A DNA stretch of 48,897 bases from positions 1 through 48,897 of the IMG/VR virus record IMGVR_UViG_3300020438_006412; one strand, written 5' to 3'. A program made the translations under genes and the position numbers. The stretch comes from a virus. The notes beneath the pieces are model-generated. The model worked only from the letters and a program-made list of their open reading frames with translations. It searched no databases and was not told where the DNA came from. Within the stretch, counting starts at the first letter, position 1, and every line of letters starts with the position of its first letter. Shown piece after piece: positions 25,401 to 33,955 of the stretch.

Positions 25401-28400
25401 ATTCCCCATACCCATCTGTGTAAGATCCACTAACTACAGCAACTGGATTTGGATTAACTGAAGATGAAGGTAGTAATTCCCCATCAAAATTAACAGATCC
25501 TGATAAAATTGGTTGGTTAAAAATACCCAGTACCGATGCATCTGGTAAAGCAGAATCATTCATTTTTACAAATGCATGTTCTGCATTTAATTTATCCTGT
25601 ATATATTTAAAATCTAAATCTATTTTTCCACCAGTAATTAAGTAACCTAATTCCCTTTGTATAGTTTTATAATAAATAGAATCTTTAGATACACCACCTA
25701 TTGTAGGTTCATTATCAGTATACGGTAAAAATACATCATCATCATCGTTTGAAGGTATGTTTATTCTATATGTAAATTTTTTATGATCAATAACACCACA
25801 ATTATTATCTACATTTGTAGTATATATACCACCAACATTACTACAAAATTCGTCAGACACATTAAAAATATATCTTGATGGATTAACACTATACCAATCA
25901 GGTTCAGAATCTTCACTTGTTTCATCTACTTGTGAAATTTCACACCTATTTCGACATGCATCATTTTTATAAACACCAAACATCCAACCTGTTATTTCAT
26001 ATATTCCTGGTCTAGAATACCTATGTGATATAACACTATTAAAATTTAACTTAGTTGGAGTATCTGACATATCCAAATCGTTTGAGGTTGTTTCATCACC
26101 CCAATCTATAAAACCAATATAATAATCAAAAAGTTCGTCATCTAAACTTAATCTGTTTCTAGTACCAAAAATATGTCTACCATAGCTTTTATCAGTATAA
26201 GACATATCTTGATTAGATGCTCGGGGAGTAAATAAAAAATTAAATTCTTTGGGTGCTTGTAAAGCTTCAAAGTTTTTTAAATCTGTTTCTTTACTATAAT
26301 ATTCATGGAGTTTTCCTTTGTTTCTTTCTGAAAGTGGTGTTGAATATCCAAAAGATAAATATTGAGCTTGTTTACTTGTACCAACTATGTCAGGACTAAA
26401 ATTACCATTCCCTAAGTTTGTTATTGTTGTTCCACAGGAGGAATCTCCAGAACCATCAGTATCATAAGAACATGGTTCCCCATCATTTACACCACTTATA
26501 CATGTTCCGCTTGTTGTATTTCCATCATCATCTATGTGTGTTATATTTGCACAAAATCCTTGAAGGTGGTGTTCTTCAAATGATATTTCTATATGTTTAT
26601 CTAAATATCTATATGGTTGACTTAAATTTTCCCAATCATCCAATTGATCTTCATCATAATAAAAACAACCCAAAGGCATTCTATCAAATTTATTTTTTAA
26701 ATCATACCAATATCTTTTATTTTGAAATGAACCTGTTGTTTCGTTATATGGTATATTAATACCCTGTTGTGGTGTATACATTTGCGGTGTCGTTAATTCG
26801 TTAAATTTTAAGCTCTGTTCAATCCTAAAAATTCCATCAACAGCAAATTCTCTTTGTACTTCAACTGTTGTACCTAAACTTCCTACTACTACCACCTTTA
26901 CAAAATATGTTCCATCAGTATCAAGTGTTTTTCCATAACCACAATTTATAAATGATTCAAATGAATTTAAACCTTGACCAGTATTTGGATTACTATTTGG
27001 ATTTTGTGTTAACCAATTACATGAATATTCACTATTATAACCTCCATCAATTATTTCCCCATCTATATTTTCTGTAACTGAAGTATTAATTGTATACCCA
27101 GATTCAGGTTCTGTTTGTAATCTACCTGTTTTTCTATCAACAAATAATTCATATGAAGTTATCACTTCATCTGAATCTTGAAACTTCCAACCACCAAAAT
27201 TAGAATTATAATCCTCGTTAGTACACTCAACCCCATCGTGATTACAAGTTTTGTTTTGTCCTTCATCATCATTTCCCACAACACTAACTAATATAAAATC
27301 ATTACCCATACCATTTGTAGAAGATGGTGTTATTAGTATATCACCATAAACACATTCATTTTCAAAATTTTGTGTTGCGTATACATCATAATTAATAGCC
27401 GTAGGATCTGTACATCCATTACAATCATTATCACCGCCACATTCACCACATAGGTCTAATATAGTTCCACACGATGCATCGTTTTGATTATCAACATCAC
27501 ATATACATTCATTAACACAATTAAACCATTTACAATCACCACCATCTATTGTAGCTTCAGGGTCATAATTACATGATGTTATATCAGTACAACCTACACA
27601 AACATTTGGTGCATCGTTATTAGCTGGGTTATAACATTCTCCACATTCATCAATGATATTAGAACCACCACAATTTCCTGCACAATCTGATACTGCATTC
27701 CCAAGACAAACCCCACCACAATCTTGGGCCCATAAGGGAGGACATGTTCCCTCATAAGCATTTGTTCCTCCAGTATTAAATAAAATTTCTGCTTCTGTGT
27801 AACCAATTGAATCTACTTGATCAAAACAACCTTGATTATCTGAAGTTGTATTACCACCAACACAATTTTCACAATCATCTAAATATGAACCATAACCTGG
27901 AGCACCATCACACGTACCAGCACAATCTATATCAGTTTCTTGATTAGGTAAAGTACAATTACCACATGAATCTAATACAGAGTAGCCACCACAGACACCA
28001 TTACAATCTACTATACAAACATTTTCTTCACCACTTGATTGGTTATTACCATTTTCATCACATGTGTTTGGACAATAATAATCATCACCCAAGGTATCTA
28101 AATTGTTTGTTACCCAACCAACAGGTACATCATCTTGACAATATGTATTAGAGTTAAGAGGATCTCCTAAACCATCCCCATCATTATCGTAATAATAAAT
28201 CTGAACTTGGGATTCCATACAACAATTTCCATTACCATCTGCATCAGTTTGAGCTTCACCAAAACAATCACCATTACAATCCATATTACTATTTTCTTCA
28301 TGTGGACTACCACCACCAACACACACATCACAAGCGTCAAAGAAAGAACCAAATAATTGACAGTTTTCATATACTTGATTCCAACCTTCACCATCAGCAC

Positions 28401-31400
28401 ACTCAGAAGATGCTGGTAAATCATTTGGGCAAGTTCCATAACAATCTTTGTCACTATTAGGCATATGGTTAGTATTACCACCTGAACATACACCACAGTC
28501 ATCTAGTGATGCTGAACCTCCTTCATCACCATTACAATCTAAAGGATAATTACAACAATTAGAATTATTATCACCCAATGGAGTTCCTGCACAATCAAAG
28601 TAGTGTCTTACCTGATAATTTAAAGCTAATGTATCTCTACAACCCGTTGATGTTTGTCCTGATATATCTATAAATTCCCCATCTACACCCATAAGTGTAT
28701 TAGGTCCCCAAACTGTGTCATCACCTTTACAAACATTTGTAAAATTACAACCATGATTTATAATGTTACCAAAATCAAAAGTATTATTAGATGTGTACCA
28801 TATCAATGTTTCGAAACATTCATTACCATTACCATCATCATTGGTATCACCTCTATGTGTTCCTGGTGGATTGTTAAATCCTAAATCTCCAGGACATAAT
28901 CCTGAATCTGTGTTTATCCCGTCACCACAATCTTTTGATGTGTTAAATGGTCCTGTACCAAAATAATTAAAATTTGGAGTAAGTGTATTATCAAACGTAT
29001 AATGACAAAAACCACAATCATCTAAACCGAAATCATTACCTGTATAAAAATCTCCAATTTCAGAATCATCATCACAATAATCATTCGTATCTATAGAATT
29101 TAATACATACCCATCACCTGGGTCTTCACAAAATGGAAATGCTGTACCACCACCTAATCCATCACCATCAGTATCTAAGTAATAATCTACTGCTGCTATA
29201 TCACCACAACCACAACCTAAGTCTACAGCGTCACCGAAACATACTGGATTGCAATCCATTTGAGGACCACCATCACTTGTGTTTGTTCCACCACATATAT
29301 TACAATAATCCGTTTGAGAGTAATCATCACCTTCAATTATACAATCCCCATTGCAATCAGCAAGTGCTGCAGTAAATATTATATAAGCAATTCCATCAGT
29401 ATCTATTAATGAATAACTTAAAGTCGGATAGCTGGAATATGAATAATTGTCACCTATATATTGTGAAGAATAAACTAAATGTTCGGTGTCACCCCCAACA
29501 CATGTTCCACATTCATCCACCTCTGCACATCCTGTTGTGTTTATATCACTACAATCTGTAGGAATACAATCATTATTACAATCTTGACCATAATAACCAC
29601 CATATCCATTTGAATCATCGTTAATTGCTGTATTACCAAATATACATTCACCACAATAATTAAGTTCTGCAGAACCACCACAGTCATTATTACAATCTAA
29701 AGTTAAACAATCTGAAGTTTGATTCCAAGTAGCGTTGGGGTTATAATTACAATTAGTTTCATCCATACACCCATAAACATCATAACCTGGATCTAAATCA
29801 CTAAACCATTCTATTGTATTGGCTGGACATTGGTTACATGTAGTTACATATCCATCTGAAGGTTCGTTATCACATAACCCATTAGTATTCGTATCTGGAC
29901 AACAAAGTTTTGGATAAGTACACGATTCATCATCAACATTTGCTCCATCGTCAAAATTACAGGCTGTATTATCAGTGCAACCAAAAATAGGTTGCGTTGA
30001 AGCTTGGCAAGGATTACCATGTTCAAATACACTAGCCTGCCAACAACTTGGATTATTATTGTCATCATAACAATCATTATCCCAAGTTTTTAATTGCACA
30101 GTAGAACCTAATCCTTGAGTACTAGCAAATGGATAACCTAAGGCTTGTTCTGATGCATCCCAATCTGAATCGAATTGATTCATATCAAGTTGGTCAACTA
30201 AAGTACCAAACATATCTCTTATAGAAAGTACTTCACCCGCATTATCAATTGTATTTCCCATAAATCCTTCATAAGTCCACATCGTTTGGCAGGTATATGT
30301 ATCATATGCATTATCACCATCTTTTTTAACTAACAAAATATTACTATACGCATTTAATGTTAATGGAGGCATCCCACCATTCTCAGCACCTGTTGTTATC
30401 TCAATAGGTCTATACCCTGTAGAACTTATATCAATCCACCCCTCCATACTAAGAGGTGTATTACTTCTATTTGTAATTTCAATAAACTCATGACTGGATT
30501 CTAATCCCGCTGGAGGATCAATATAAACTTCAGATATAGCTATTGATCCTCCAACCAAAGTTTTCCAATCTTCACTGTTCCAAGATAAAGCATTTGGTAA
30601 TCCTGGAGAACCACCCCTTACACCAGATCTATACCATTGTCTTCCACAATTATTGTCAAGTGAGTGGTGATGCAATACAATTGATCTACCATATGTAGAA
30701 ACGCTACTTGGCCAATCGTAAGTACAGGAATTATTAGCATCATAAGTTCCACTATGATATTTTATCGTATCAATTATATTACCGGTAGTATTGTTGGGTC
30801 CATCTACTGGATTTCCATCTCTTATTGTTATGTTGTAACCTGTATTTCCTAATTTTCTATTACCTGATTGCCATTCGTATAAATTTGCTGTTCCTGCATT
30901 AGTTCCATCGTAAGCTATTAAATGTTCAAATGATCTAAATTCTGAATTTTCTGGACATGCTGTATCGTCACAAGTAGGATTAGATGTCCAAGCGTAATCT
31001 CTATTTACTTCTTCCACTTCAGTTACACAATAACAAGTTCCATTATATGTAGCTGCAGTATTTGCAAATACAATTCTACCATAAGGTCTTATTGTTGCAT
31101 CTGCGGGCATTCCATCTGACCACAAATCACCATTTCTTTTATATTCTGCTCCTGTACCGTAAAATGAAATACCCAACCCAGCCAATGGTAATACCTCTTC
31201 AGTAGGATTATGTATCTCAAAAAATTCCCACGATTCATCGGTTTCATCATCAGGAGTTTCTCCATCGATATCAGGTTGTTCATCATCATTAGGATTATAA
31301 TGTACCTCAGTAATAACAATTTTATCAGTATAATCGAAATATACACAAGAACCATCATCTGTATTTGCATCAGAATTATAATTCATCGCATCTGGATTAG

Positions 31401-31773
31401 TACACCCATACACTTCTTCAAGATTAAAATAAACTTGTATTACTTCTGGTAGAGAATAAGGAGTAGATTGATTTGGAATTTCCCTTTCAAACATATCCCC
31501 ATTAAAGCCAAGTTCATTACCAATTAAATTTGATGACCCATATCTGAAAGATAGGGTTGTACCCGATTGAAAATTACTAATCGTAAAATTACCCATAAAA
31601 CATTGATTACCCAAACTATTAGCAATAACTGCACCTTGAAATGATATTGTAGCTGTTAGAGATTCTATACCATTTTCATAAACTTTTATGGGGGCAGGAT
31701 TAATTATATCGGCATTTTCAACCGAAGCTCCGTCTGGATTTGTAAATGTTCCTGTTACTGTAATTAGTGCCAT
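22459..31773 (-). CDS. Giant multidomain tail adhesin (3104 aa) with FGase-like enzyme domain
   Basis: The largest gene in the window. Order: N-terminal beta domain (1-120); a GCTN-type Cys repeat; two lamin-tail-like domains (about 149-310, KIVITEVHYNPN; about 408-535, IAISEVYIDPP); a long Cys-rich part (about 600-1490) of CG-C-GG, DTDGDGLG and GCTD units; beta domains; a PKD-like module (SHRYSRPGIYEITGW, about 1905); INQVRFFSDGELTMDKMLGF; an N-formylglutamate-amidohydrolase-like domain (about 2170-2580) with APHS, VIDLHGAGD and QLELSRNHR; then beta domains and a C-terminal tail shared with the 1291-aa protein. The enzyme motifs suggest zinc-dependent cleavage of an amide bond, perhaps in a surface polymer (inference). 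The gene lies 16 bases downstream of the late-type element at 31789. The ribosome site is weak (AGAGAA). Confidence 0.75.
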   Translation of the reverse strand: MALITVTGTFTNPDGASVENADIINPAPIKVYENGIESLTATISFQGAVIANSLGNQCFMGNFTISNFQSGTTLSFRYGSSNLIGNELGFNGDMFEREIPNQSTPYSLPEVIQVYFNLEEVYGCTNPDAMNYNSDANTDDGSCVYFDYTDKIVITEVHYNPNDDEQPDIDGETPDDETDESWEFFEIHNPTEEVLPLAGLGISFYGTGAEYKRNGDLWSDGMPADATIRPYGRIVFANTAATYNGTCYCVTEVEEVNRDYAWTSNPTCDDTACPENSEFRSFEHLIAYDGTNAGTANLYEWQSGNRKLGNTGYNITIRDGNPVDGPNNTTGNIIDTIKYHSGTYDANNSCTYDWPSSVSTYGRSIVLHHHSLDNNCGRQWYRSGVRGGSPGLPNALSWNSEDWKTLVGGSIAISEVYIDPPAGLESSHEFIEITNRSNTPLSMEGWIDISSTGYRPIEITTGAENGGMPPLTLNAYSNILLVKKDGDNAYDTYTCQTMWTYEGFMGNTIDNAGEVLSIRDMFGTLVDQLDMNQFDSDWDASEQALGYPFASTQGLGSTVQLKTWDNDCYDDNNNPSCWQASVFEHGNPCQASTQPIFGCTDNTACNFDDGANVDDESCTYPKLCCPDTNTNGLCDNEPSDGYVTTCNQCPANTIEWFSDLDPGYDVYGCMDETNCNYNPNATWNQTSDCLTLDCNNDCGGSAELNYCGECIFGNTAINDDSNGYGGYYGQDCNNDCIPTDCSDINTTGCAEVDECGTCVGGDTEHLVYSSQYIGDNYSYSSYPTLSYSLIDTDGIAYIIFTAALADCNGDCIIEGDDYSQTDYCNICGGTNTSDGGPQMDCNPVCFGDAVDLGCGCGDIAAVDYYLDTDGDGLGGGTAFPFCEDPGDGYVLNSIDTNDYCDDDSEIGDFYTGNDFGLDDCGFCHYTFDNTLTPNFNYFGTGPFNTSKDCGDGINTDSGLCPGDLGFNNPPGTHRGDTNDDGNGNECFETLIWYTSNNTFDFGNIINHGCNFTNVCKGDDTVWGPNTLMGVDGEFIDISGQTSTGCRDTLALNYQVRHYFDCAGTPLGDNNSNCCNYPLDCNGDEGGSASLDDCGVCSGGNTNHMPNSDKDCYGTCPNDLPASSECADGEGWNQVYENCQLFGSFFDACDVCVGGGSPHEENSNMDCNGDCFGEAQTDADGNGNCCMESQVQIYYYDNDGDGLGDPLNSNTYCQDDVPVGWVTNNLDTLGDDYYCPNTCDENGNNQSSGEENVCIVDCNGVCGGYSVLDSCGNCTLPNQETDIDCAGTCDGAPGYGSYLDDCENCVGGNTTSDNQGCFDQVDSIGYTEAEILFNTGGTNAYEGTCPPLWAQDCGGVCLGNAVSDCAGNCGGSNIIDECGECYNPANNDAPNVCVGCTDITSCNYDPEATIDGGDCKWFNCVNECICDVDNQNDASCGTILDLCGECGGDNDCNGCTDPTAINYDVYATQNFENECVYGDILITPSSTNGMGNDFILVSVVGNDDEGQNKTCNHDGVECTNEDYNSNFGGWKFQDSDEVITSYELFVDRKTGRLQTEPESGYTINTSVTENIDGEIIDGGYNSEYSCNWLTQNPNSNPNTGQGLNSFESFINCGYGKTLDTDGTYFVKVVVVGSLGTTVEVQREFAVDGIFRIEQSLKFNELTTPQMYTPQQGINIPYNETTGSFQNKRYWYDLKNKFDRMPLGCFYYDEDQLDDWENLSQPYRYLDKHIEISFEEHHLQGFCANITHIDDDGNTTSGTCISGVNDGEPCSYDTDGSGDSSCGTTITNLGNGNFSPDIVGTSKQAQYLSFGYSTPLSERNKGKLHEYYSKETDLKNFEALQAPKEFNFLFTPRASNQDMSYTDKSYGRHIFGTRNRLSLDDELFDYYIGFIDWGDETTSNDLDMSDTPTKLNFNSVISHRYSRPGIYEITGWMFGVYKNDACRNRCEISQVDETSEDSEPDWYSVNPSRYIFNVSDEFCSNVGGIYTTNVDNNCGVIDHKKFTYRINIPSNDDDDVFLPYTDNEPTIGGVSKDSIYYKTIQRELGYLITGGKIDLDFKYIQDKLNAEHAFVKMNDSALPDASVLGIFNQPILSGSVNFDGELLPSSSVNPNPVAVVSGSYTDGYGELSVDNYFGNSDINQVRFFSDGELTMDKMLGFVNITPDMSYKLWEGEGSVLITAPHSPVTLRPTSLGYDPDGQYPAWPHEPDDYTGAMAYYIGKMTNSHVLISTYMQDDANYYHHIGRDYFGRTAETATPAFVGMEGQLHPFKKKLKEYLIEHPEIKLVIDLHGAGDYRPFAADIGVAYPQKNRDPDGDYQTGYVDAGWYPGNTEGLNLYSMEGYDFDEDFPGPANPVKERFWNGNLDSQWDVFGDIDRYAPSMVTDLGKGLTSPQNPNGESLLKKLIEIMESHNIGDGDGYRDRYYSSFYQHNEEEELGIVYYYFRGEFLEQQSHSCPDKQDNSYNLAGYLNDCDLSIYDDCTDAWDIYLDGTYYCAEPGIKKPVLIGRDFTAGAQNTVTRYVTLDAKDSDFYFSDDDAGAIPASFLGNVDAFQLELSRNHREFDPQDPVDLRTYKALIDFIKYINTYYGIEVDATHNYDYESDEFKQTYNQTFDFYINNLKPQGEILLDESVALTQHPNNPSSKRYWKNIIPDYYDVGWREGLYEYSTELNTSLYRGGQNELRVLPNNTLFNYNSTLLICKEGESVGGEPFGGWNDDSSNLCDILFDDVLLHNYKNSGNRIISTYDKAKIVTSNNLVYWDFINTTIGSDEFNTIFDGNNNVEQITWVSNGKLRNTTYFDGTWSEVVDDDYEKLNVLEKGRYYLFIMYNGVDLQRDNLDANIPKTYLSHNMRIDINSNQEWLKQIINPIFMNDDLSCEAPNDLGCESERGSLIKFTEITPYYPVLPKLDLFGNFSTDEDLQKSYINLDASTLNMESDDVVISEDAGSCQCDSDGVLSQFNCSIGYESQCIFISTDNYNCSCFYIPSDDDNYESGDSNDYDFDTAGDSMKFRIENNIPYGSPDRLWYEYDMSSPAVNENYPSNKLSIQQLSVIDISFEELDDNRLYNNSGVELYNYVFGDYKINFDGETRIPEKGDFENLPQIRNDGREAF
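24090..25270 (-). other. N-formylglutamate-amidohydrolase-like domain in the 3104-aa protein
   Basis: Encodes VLITAPHSPVTLRP at the start, then DDANYYHHIGRDYFG, KLVIDLHGAGD and finally AFQLELSRNHREFD. The order PH, D-x-N-x-x-x-H, DLHGA, ELSRNxR matches the metal and substrate motifs of the N-formylglutamate deformylase family and the related zinc-carboxypeptidase fold. The domain includes an insertion between the second and third motifs. Boundaries are approximate. Confidence 0.65.
27350..27600 (-). repeat. GCTD-type and CG-C-GG Cys repeats within the 3104-aa protein
   Basis: Two GCTD units (VGCTDITSCNYDPEAT and NGCTDPTAINYDVYAT) flank an ILDLCGECGGDND unit. They mark the downstream end of the long Cys-rich region that continues upstream to about 29990. 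Confidence 0.75.
29700..29990 (-). repeat. Two GCTD-type Cys repeats at the upstream end of the Cys-rich region
   Basis: FGCTDNTACNFDDGAN and YGCMDETNCNYNPNAT units are separated by a CCPDTNTNGLCDNEP segment like calcium-binding thrombospondin type 3 units. Boundaries are approximate. Confidence 0.72.
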
Positions 31774-31788
31774 ATTTTTTCTCTATAA

Positions 31789-31808
31789 TTAGTCATATAT
31801 AAATATAA
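31789..31808 (-). promoter_or_regulatory. Putative late promoter element, copy 2
   Basis: Leftward sequence TTATATTTATATATGACTAA, 15 bases before the ATG of the 3104-aa gene and in the only sizeable gap between the large tail genes. It matches the copies at 13024 and 42362 at nearly every base. Confidence 0.6.
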
Positions 31809-31814
31809 TTAATT

Positions 31815-33941
31815 TCAAATTGTTATCTTAAAATAACCTGCAGTACAACATCCAGCTGGATTATTTTGTGATGATGATAAAGTTGATATAAAATAATAAG
31901 CTCCATTTTGAAAGTTAATACCATCAGCACTCCACGGGTTCAAATCTATAGTTTCAAAAAATGATAAATATGAAAATCCTCCATAATAATCTGAGTTAGT
32001 TCCTGGACCAGAAAGTGAATCATTTGTTACACTTGTTCCATCACACCAAGTACATGGTGTTGTTAAACCTTCATCAAGAAAAAATGAATTACTCATTGTG
32101 GTTGCTATATCTAACACATCTTCTGTAGATGGTATAGCTACTCCTGTAAATCTATCAGGTTGTATATAAATTACAGGTGAAATAATTTCGAAATCACTTA
32201 ACCCATCACATGCAGTAGAATCTAAACAATATGATGATGTTGTTAGTGGGTCTAAATAATTAGTACAAGTTAATGAATTGTCAGTTAAATCATAATTGGG
32301 TAATATACTTCCATCTGTAATTTGATATGATAATCCTAAATAATTTGCTAATAATTCATAATCATTTGTATTTTCAGTCAGTAGTGTATTTGTATTTACT
32401 AATGTGGTTTCTAAAGATGTTATTTCACTTTGAAGTCCATCTATATTAGTTTGTAAATTTTCAGACAACCATTCTAATCCACCACCAACATATTCACTAA
32501 ATTCTGTAATCATTATACCTTGAATATCAAGTAACTCAGTATAGTACCACTCAGGTGGACATTCTGGACAATCTTCTATACATTCAGATTCATCAATAGC
32601 CCAACATTGATAAGTTGCCCAATTAGGACAATCATTTAAATTTTGATCTTCACAAAGAGGACATTCTGATAAATCCTCAACACATTCTAAAGATATAGGA
32701 CAAGTTATTAATCCCTGATTTTCACAATTATTTTCAAATATCGGTTCACAAGTACAATTACAATCTCGTTGATTGTTTGATATTAAAATTTTTACTTCCG
32801 ATTTATATTTTTTATTTGGTGAAGATGATATTAAATTATTTAAATCATTTTGTAAAGTTTGTAAATCTTTATTTTTTACGAATTTTTTTATTATCTTAAT
32901 TTCTGTTAAATCATTGTCGGAAGATCTCATTCCATTTAAAATGATATTTGATATTGCAACTAAATCTAATACATTTACACCACCATCTTGATTTATATCT
33001 CCTGCTTGGAATACACATTCATCCAACTCTTCACCATATAGTACATGTGGAAGTAAAGTTATAATATCTTGAACATTTATTGTACCATCACCGTTTGTAT
33101 CACCTGGAGCATTTGAACACCCGTCACATACAGCTTCAAATCCTTCTACACAAAAGTTATAATTAGGTTGCCCATCTGAACATTCACATGCGTTATATGA
33201 AGGTTCACATGAACACCCCTCACATGTTGGATTACATATAGGTTGAAAGGCACACCCACAGTCATCATAAAAAATATCACAATCTCTTGTTGGATTATCT
33301 TCTTCGGTTGGTGCACATATACATGTAATTGATGGAGGATCTTGAGTATCATCATCACTATCATCATTATCATCATTATCAGAACCACCATCATCGTCTA
33401 AATCATCATTAAAATCATCATCTTGATCTTCATCTGAATCATCTATACCACCCGCATCATCACCATCATCACCACCATACAAACAACTATTATCATCAAC
33501 ATTAGCATTTCTATCATAGTTTGAAGCTGAGGTGTCCATACATCCACCAATAATATTAGTATTACAATTTTGGTTACTATTCCCTTCACAATAAACCCAT
33601 GCACCGGAATCTATCCCATCGTGACCATCATCCGGATGATTATCCCACATAAATAATTCTAAATTATCACCGTGTTCACCGATACTAGCACAATGAGATA
33701 AGATGAGGCCTGATAGTATATCAGAGTTTCCATATTCATAATTTTCAAATACATCATATAAATAAGAACATTGTCTACAACCAGTTTCAGGATCTTGTTC
33801 TTCATTTACAGATCCGAAAGAACCATAACCACAGGCACCACATTCCCATAAAGTAATTTGAGCAGTTGTAGCTTGACCATCATATCCGGTCCAACAGTAC
33901 TCTGGTTGTCTGTTTGGATTATTAGGACTTTGTGTAGGCAT
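31815..33941 (-). CDS. Tail-associated protein with Asp-rich linker and dockerin (708 aa)
   Basis: The N-terminal domain (1-130) has paired Cys (ECGACGYG, CRQCSYLYD). One GCMD-type Cys repeat follows at about 133-155, then an almost purely Asp/Gly/Asn stretch of about 45 residues (155-200) and a Cys-rich part. A two-repeat type I dockerin lies at about 279-336 (GDTNGDGTINVQDI and GDINQDGGVNVLDL). Further Cys clusters, a helical stretch (NIDGLQSEITSLETTLVNTN, about 490-510) and a C-terminal beta domain complete it. The acidic run and the dockerin loops are expected to bind calcium. It lies between the 667-aa LamG protein and the 3104-aa adhesin, so it is probably a virion linker or fibre component; this is inferred from context only. 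Confidence 0.68.
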   Translation of the reverse strand: MPTQSPNNPNRQPEYCWTGYDGQATTAQITLWECGACGYGSFGSVNEEQDPETGCRQCSYLYDVFENYEYGNSDILSGLILSHCASIGEHGDNLELFMWDNHPDDGHDGIDSGAWVYCEGNSNQNCNTNIIGGCMDTSASNYDRNANVDDNSCLYGGDDGDDAGGIDDSDEDQDDDFNDDLDDDGGSDNDDNDDSDDDTQDPPSITCICAPTEEDNPTRDCDIFYDDCGCAFQPICNPTCEGCSCEPSYNACECSDGQPNYNFCVEGFEAVCDGCSNAPGDTNGDGTINVQDIITLLPHVLYGEELDECVFQAGDINQDGGVNVLDLVAISNIILNGMRSSDNDLTEIKIIKKFVKNKDLQTLQNDLNNLISSSPNKKYKSEVKILISNNQRDCNCTCEPIFENNCENQGLITCPISLECVEDLSECPLCEDQNLNDCPNWATYQCWAIDESECIEDCPECPPEWYYTELLDIQGIMITEFSEYVGGGLEWLSENLQTNIDGLQSEITSLETTLVNTNTLLTENTNDYELLANYLGLSYQITDGSILPNYDLTDNSLTCTNYLDPLTTSSYCLDSTACDGLSDFEIISPVIYIQPDRFTGVAIPSTEDVLDIATTMSNSFFLDEGLTTPCTWCDGTSVTNDSLSGPGTNSDYYGGFSYLSFFETIDLNPWSADGINFQNGAYYFISTLSSSQNNPAGCCTAGYFKITI
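32934..33107 (-). repeat. Type I dockerin repeat pair within the 708-aa protein
   Basis: Two calcium-loop-plus-helix halves, GDTNGDGTINVQDIITLL and GDINQDGGVNVLDLVAISN, joined by a linker of about 20 residues. Both keep the D-x-N-x-D-G loop residues. Confidence 0.85.
33475..33545 (-). repeat. Single GCMD-type Cys repeat within the 708-aa protein
   Basis: One unit, GCMDTSASNYDRNANVDD followed by NSCLY, directly before the Asp-rich stretch. It links this protein to the repeat families of the three other large tail proteins. Confidence 0.75.
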
Positions 33942-33955
33942 AATTTATTCTCACA

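Noticed and set aside
28167-28502. Minus-strand second-frame ORF rich in Val, Met and Ile within the 3104-aa gene
   Set aside because: Low-complexity hydrophobic frameshift product of the Asp/Asn/Gly repeats, without its own start signals.
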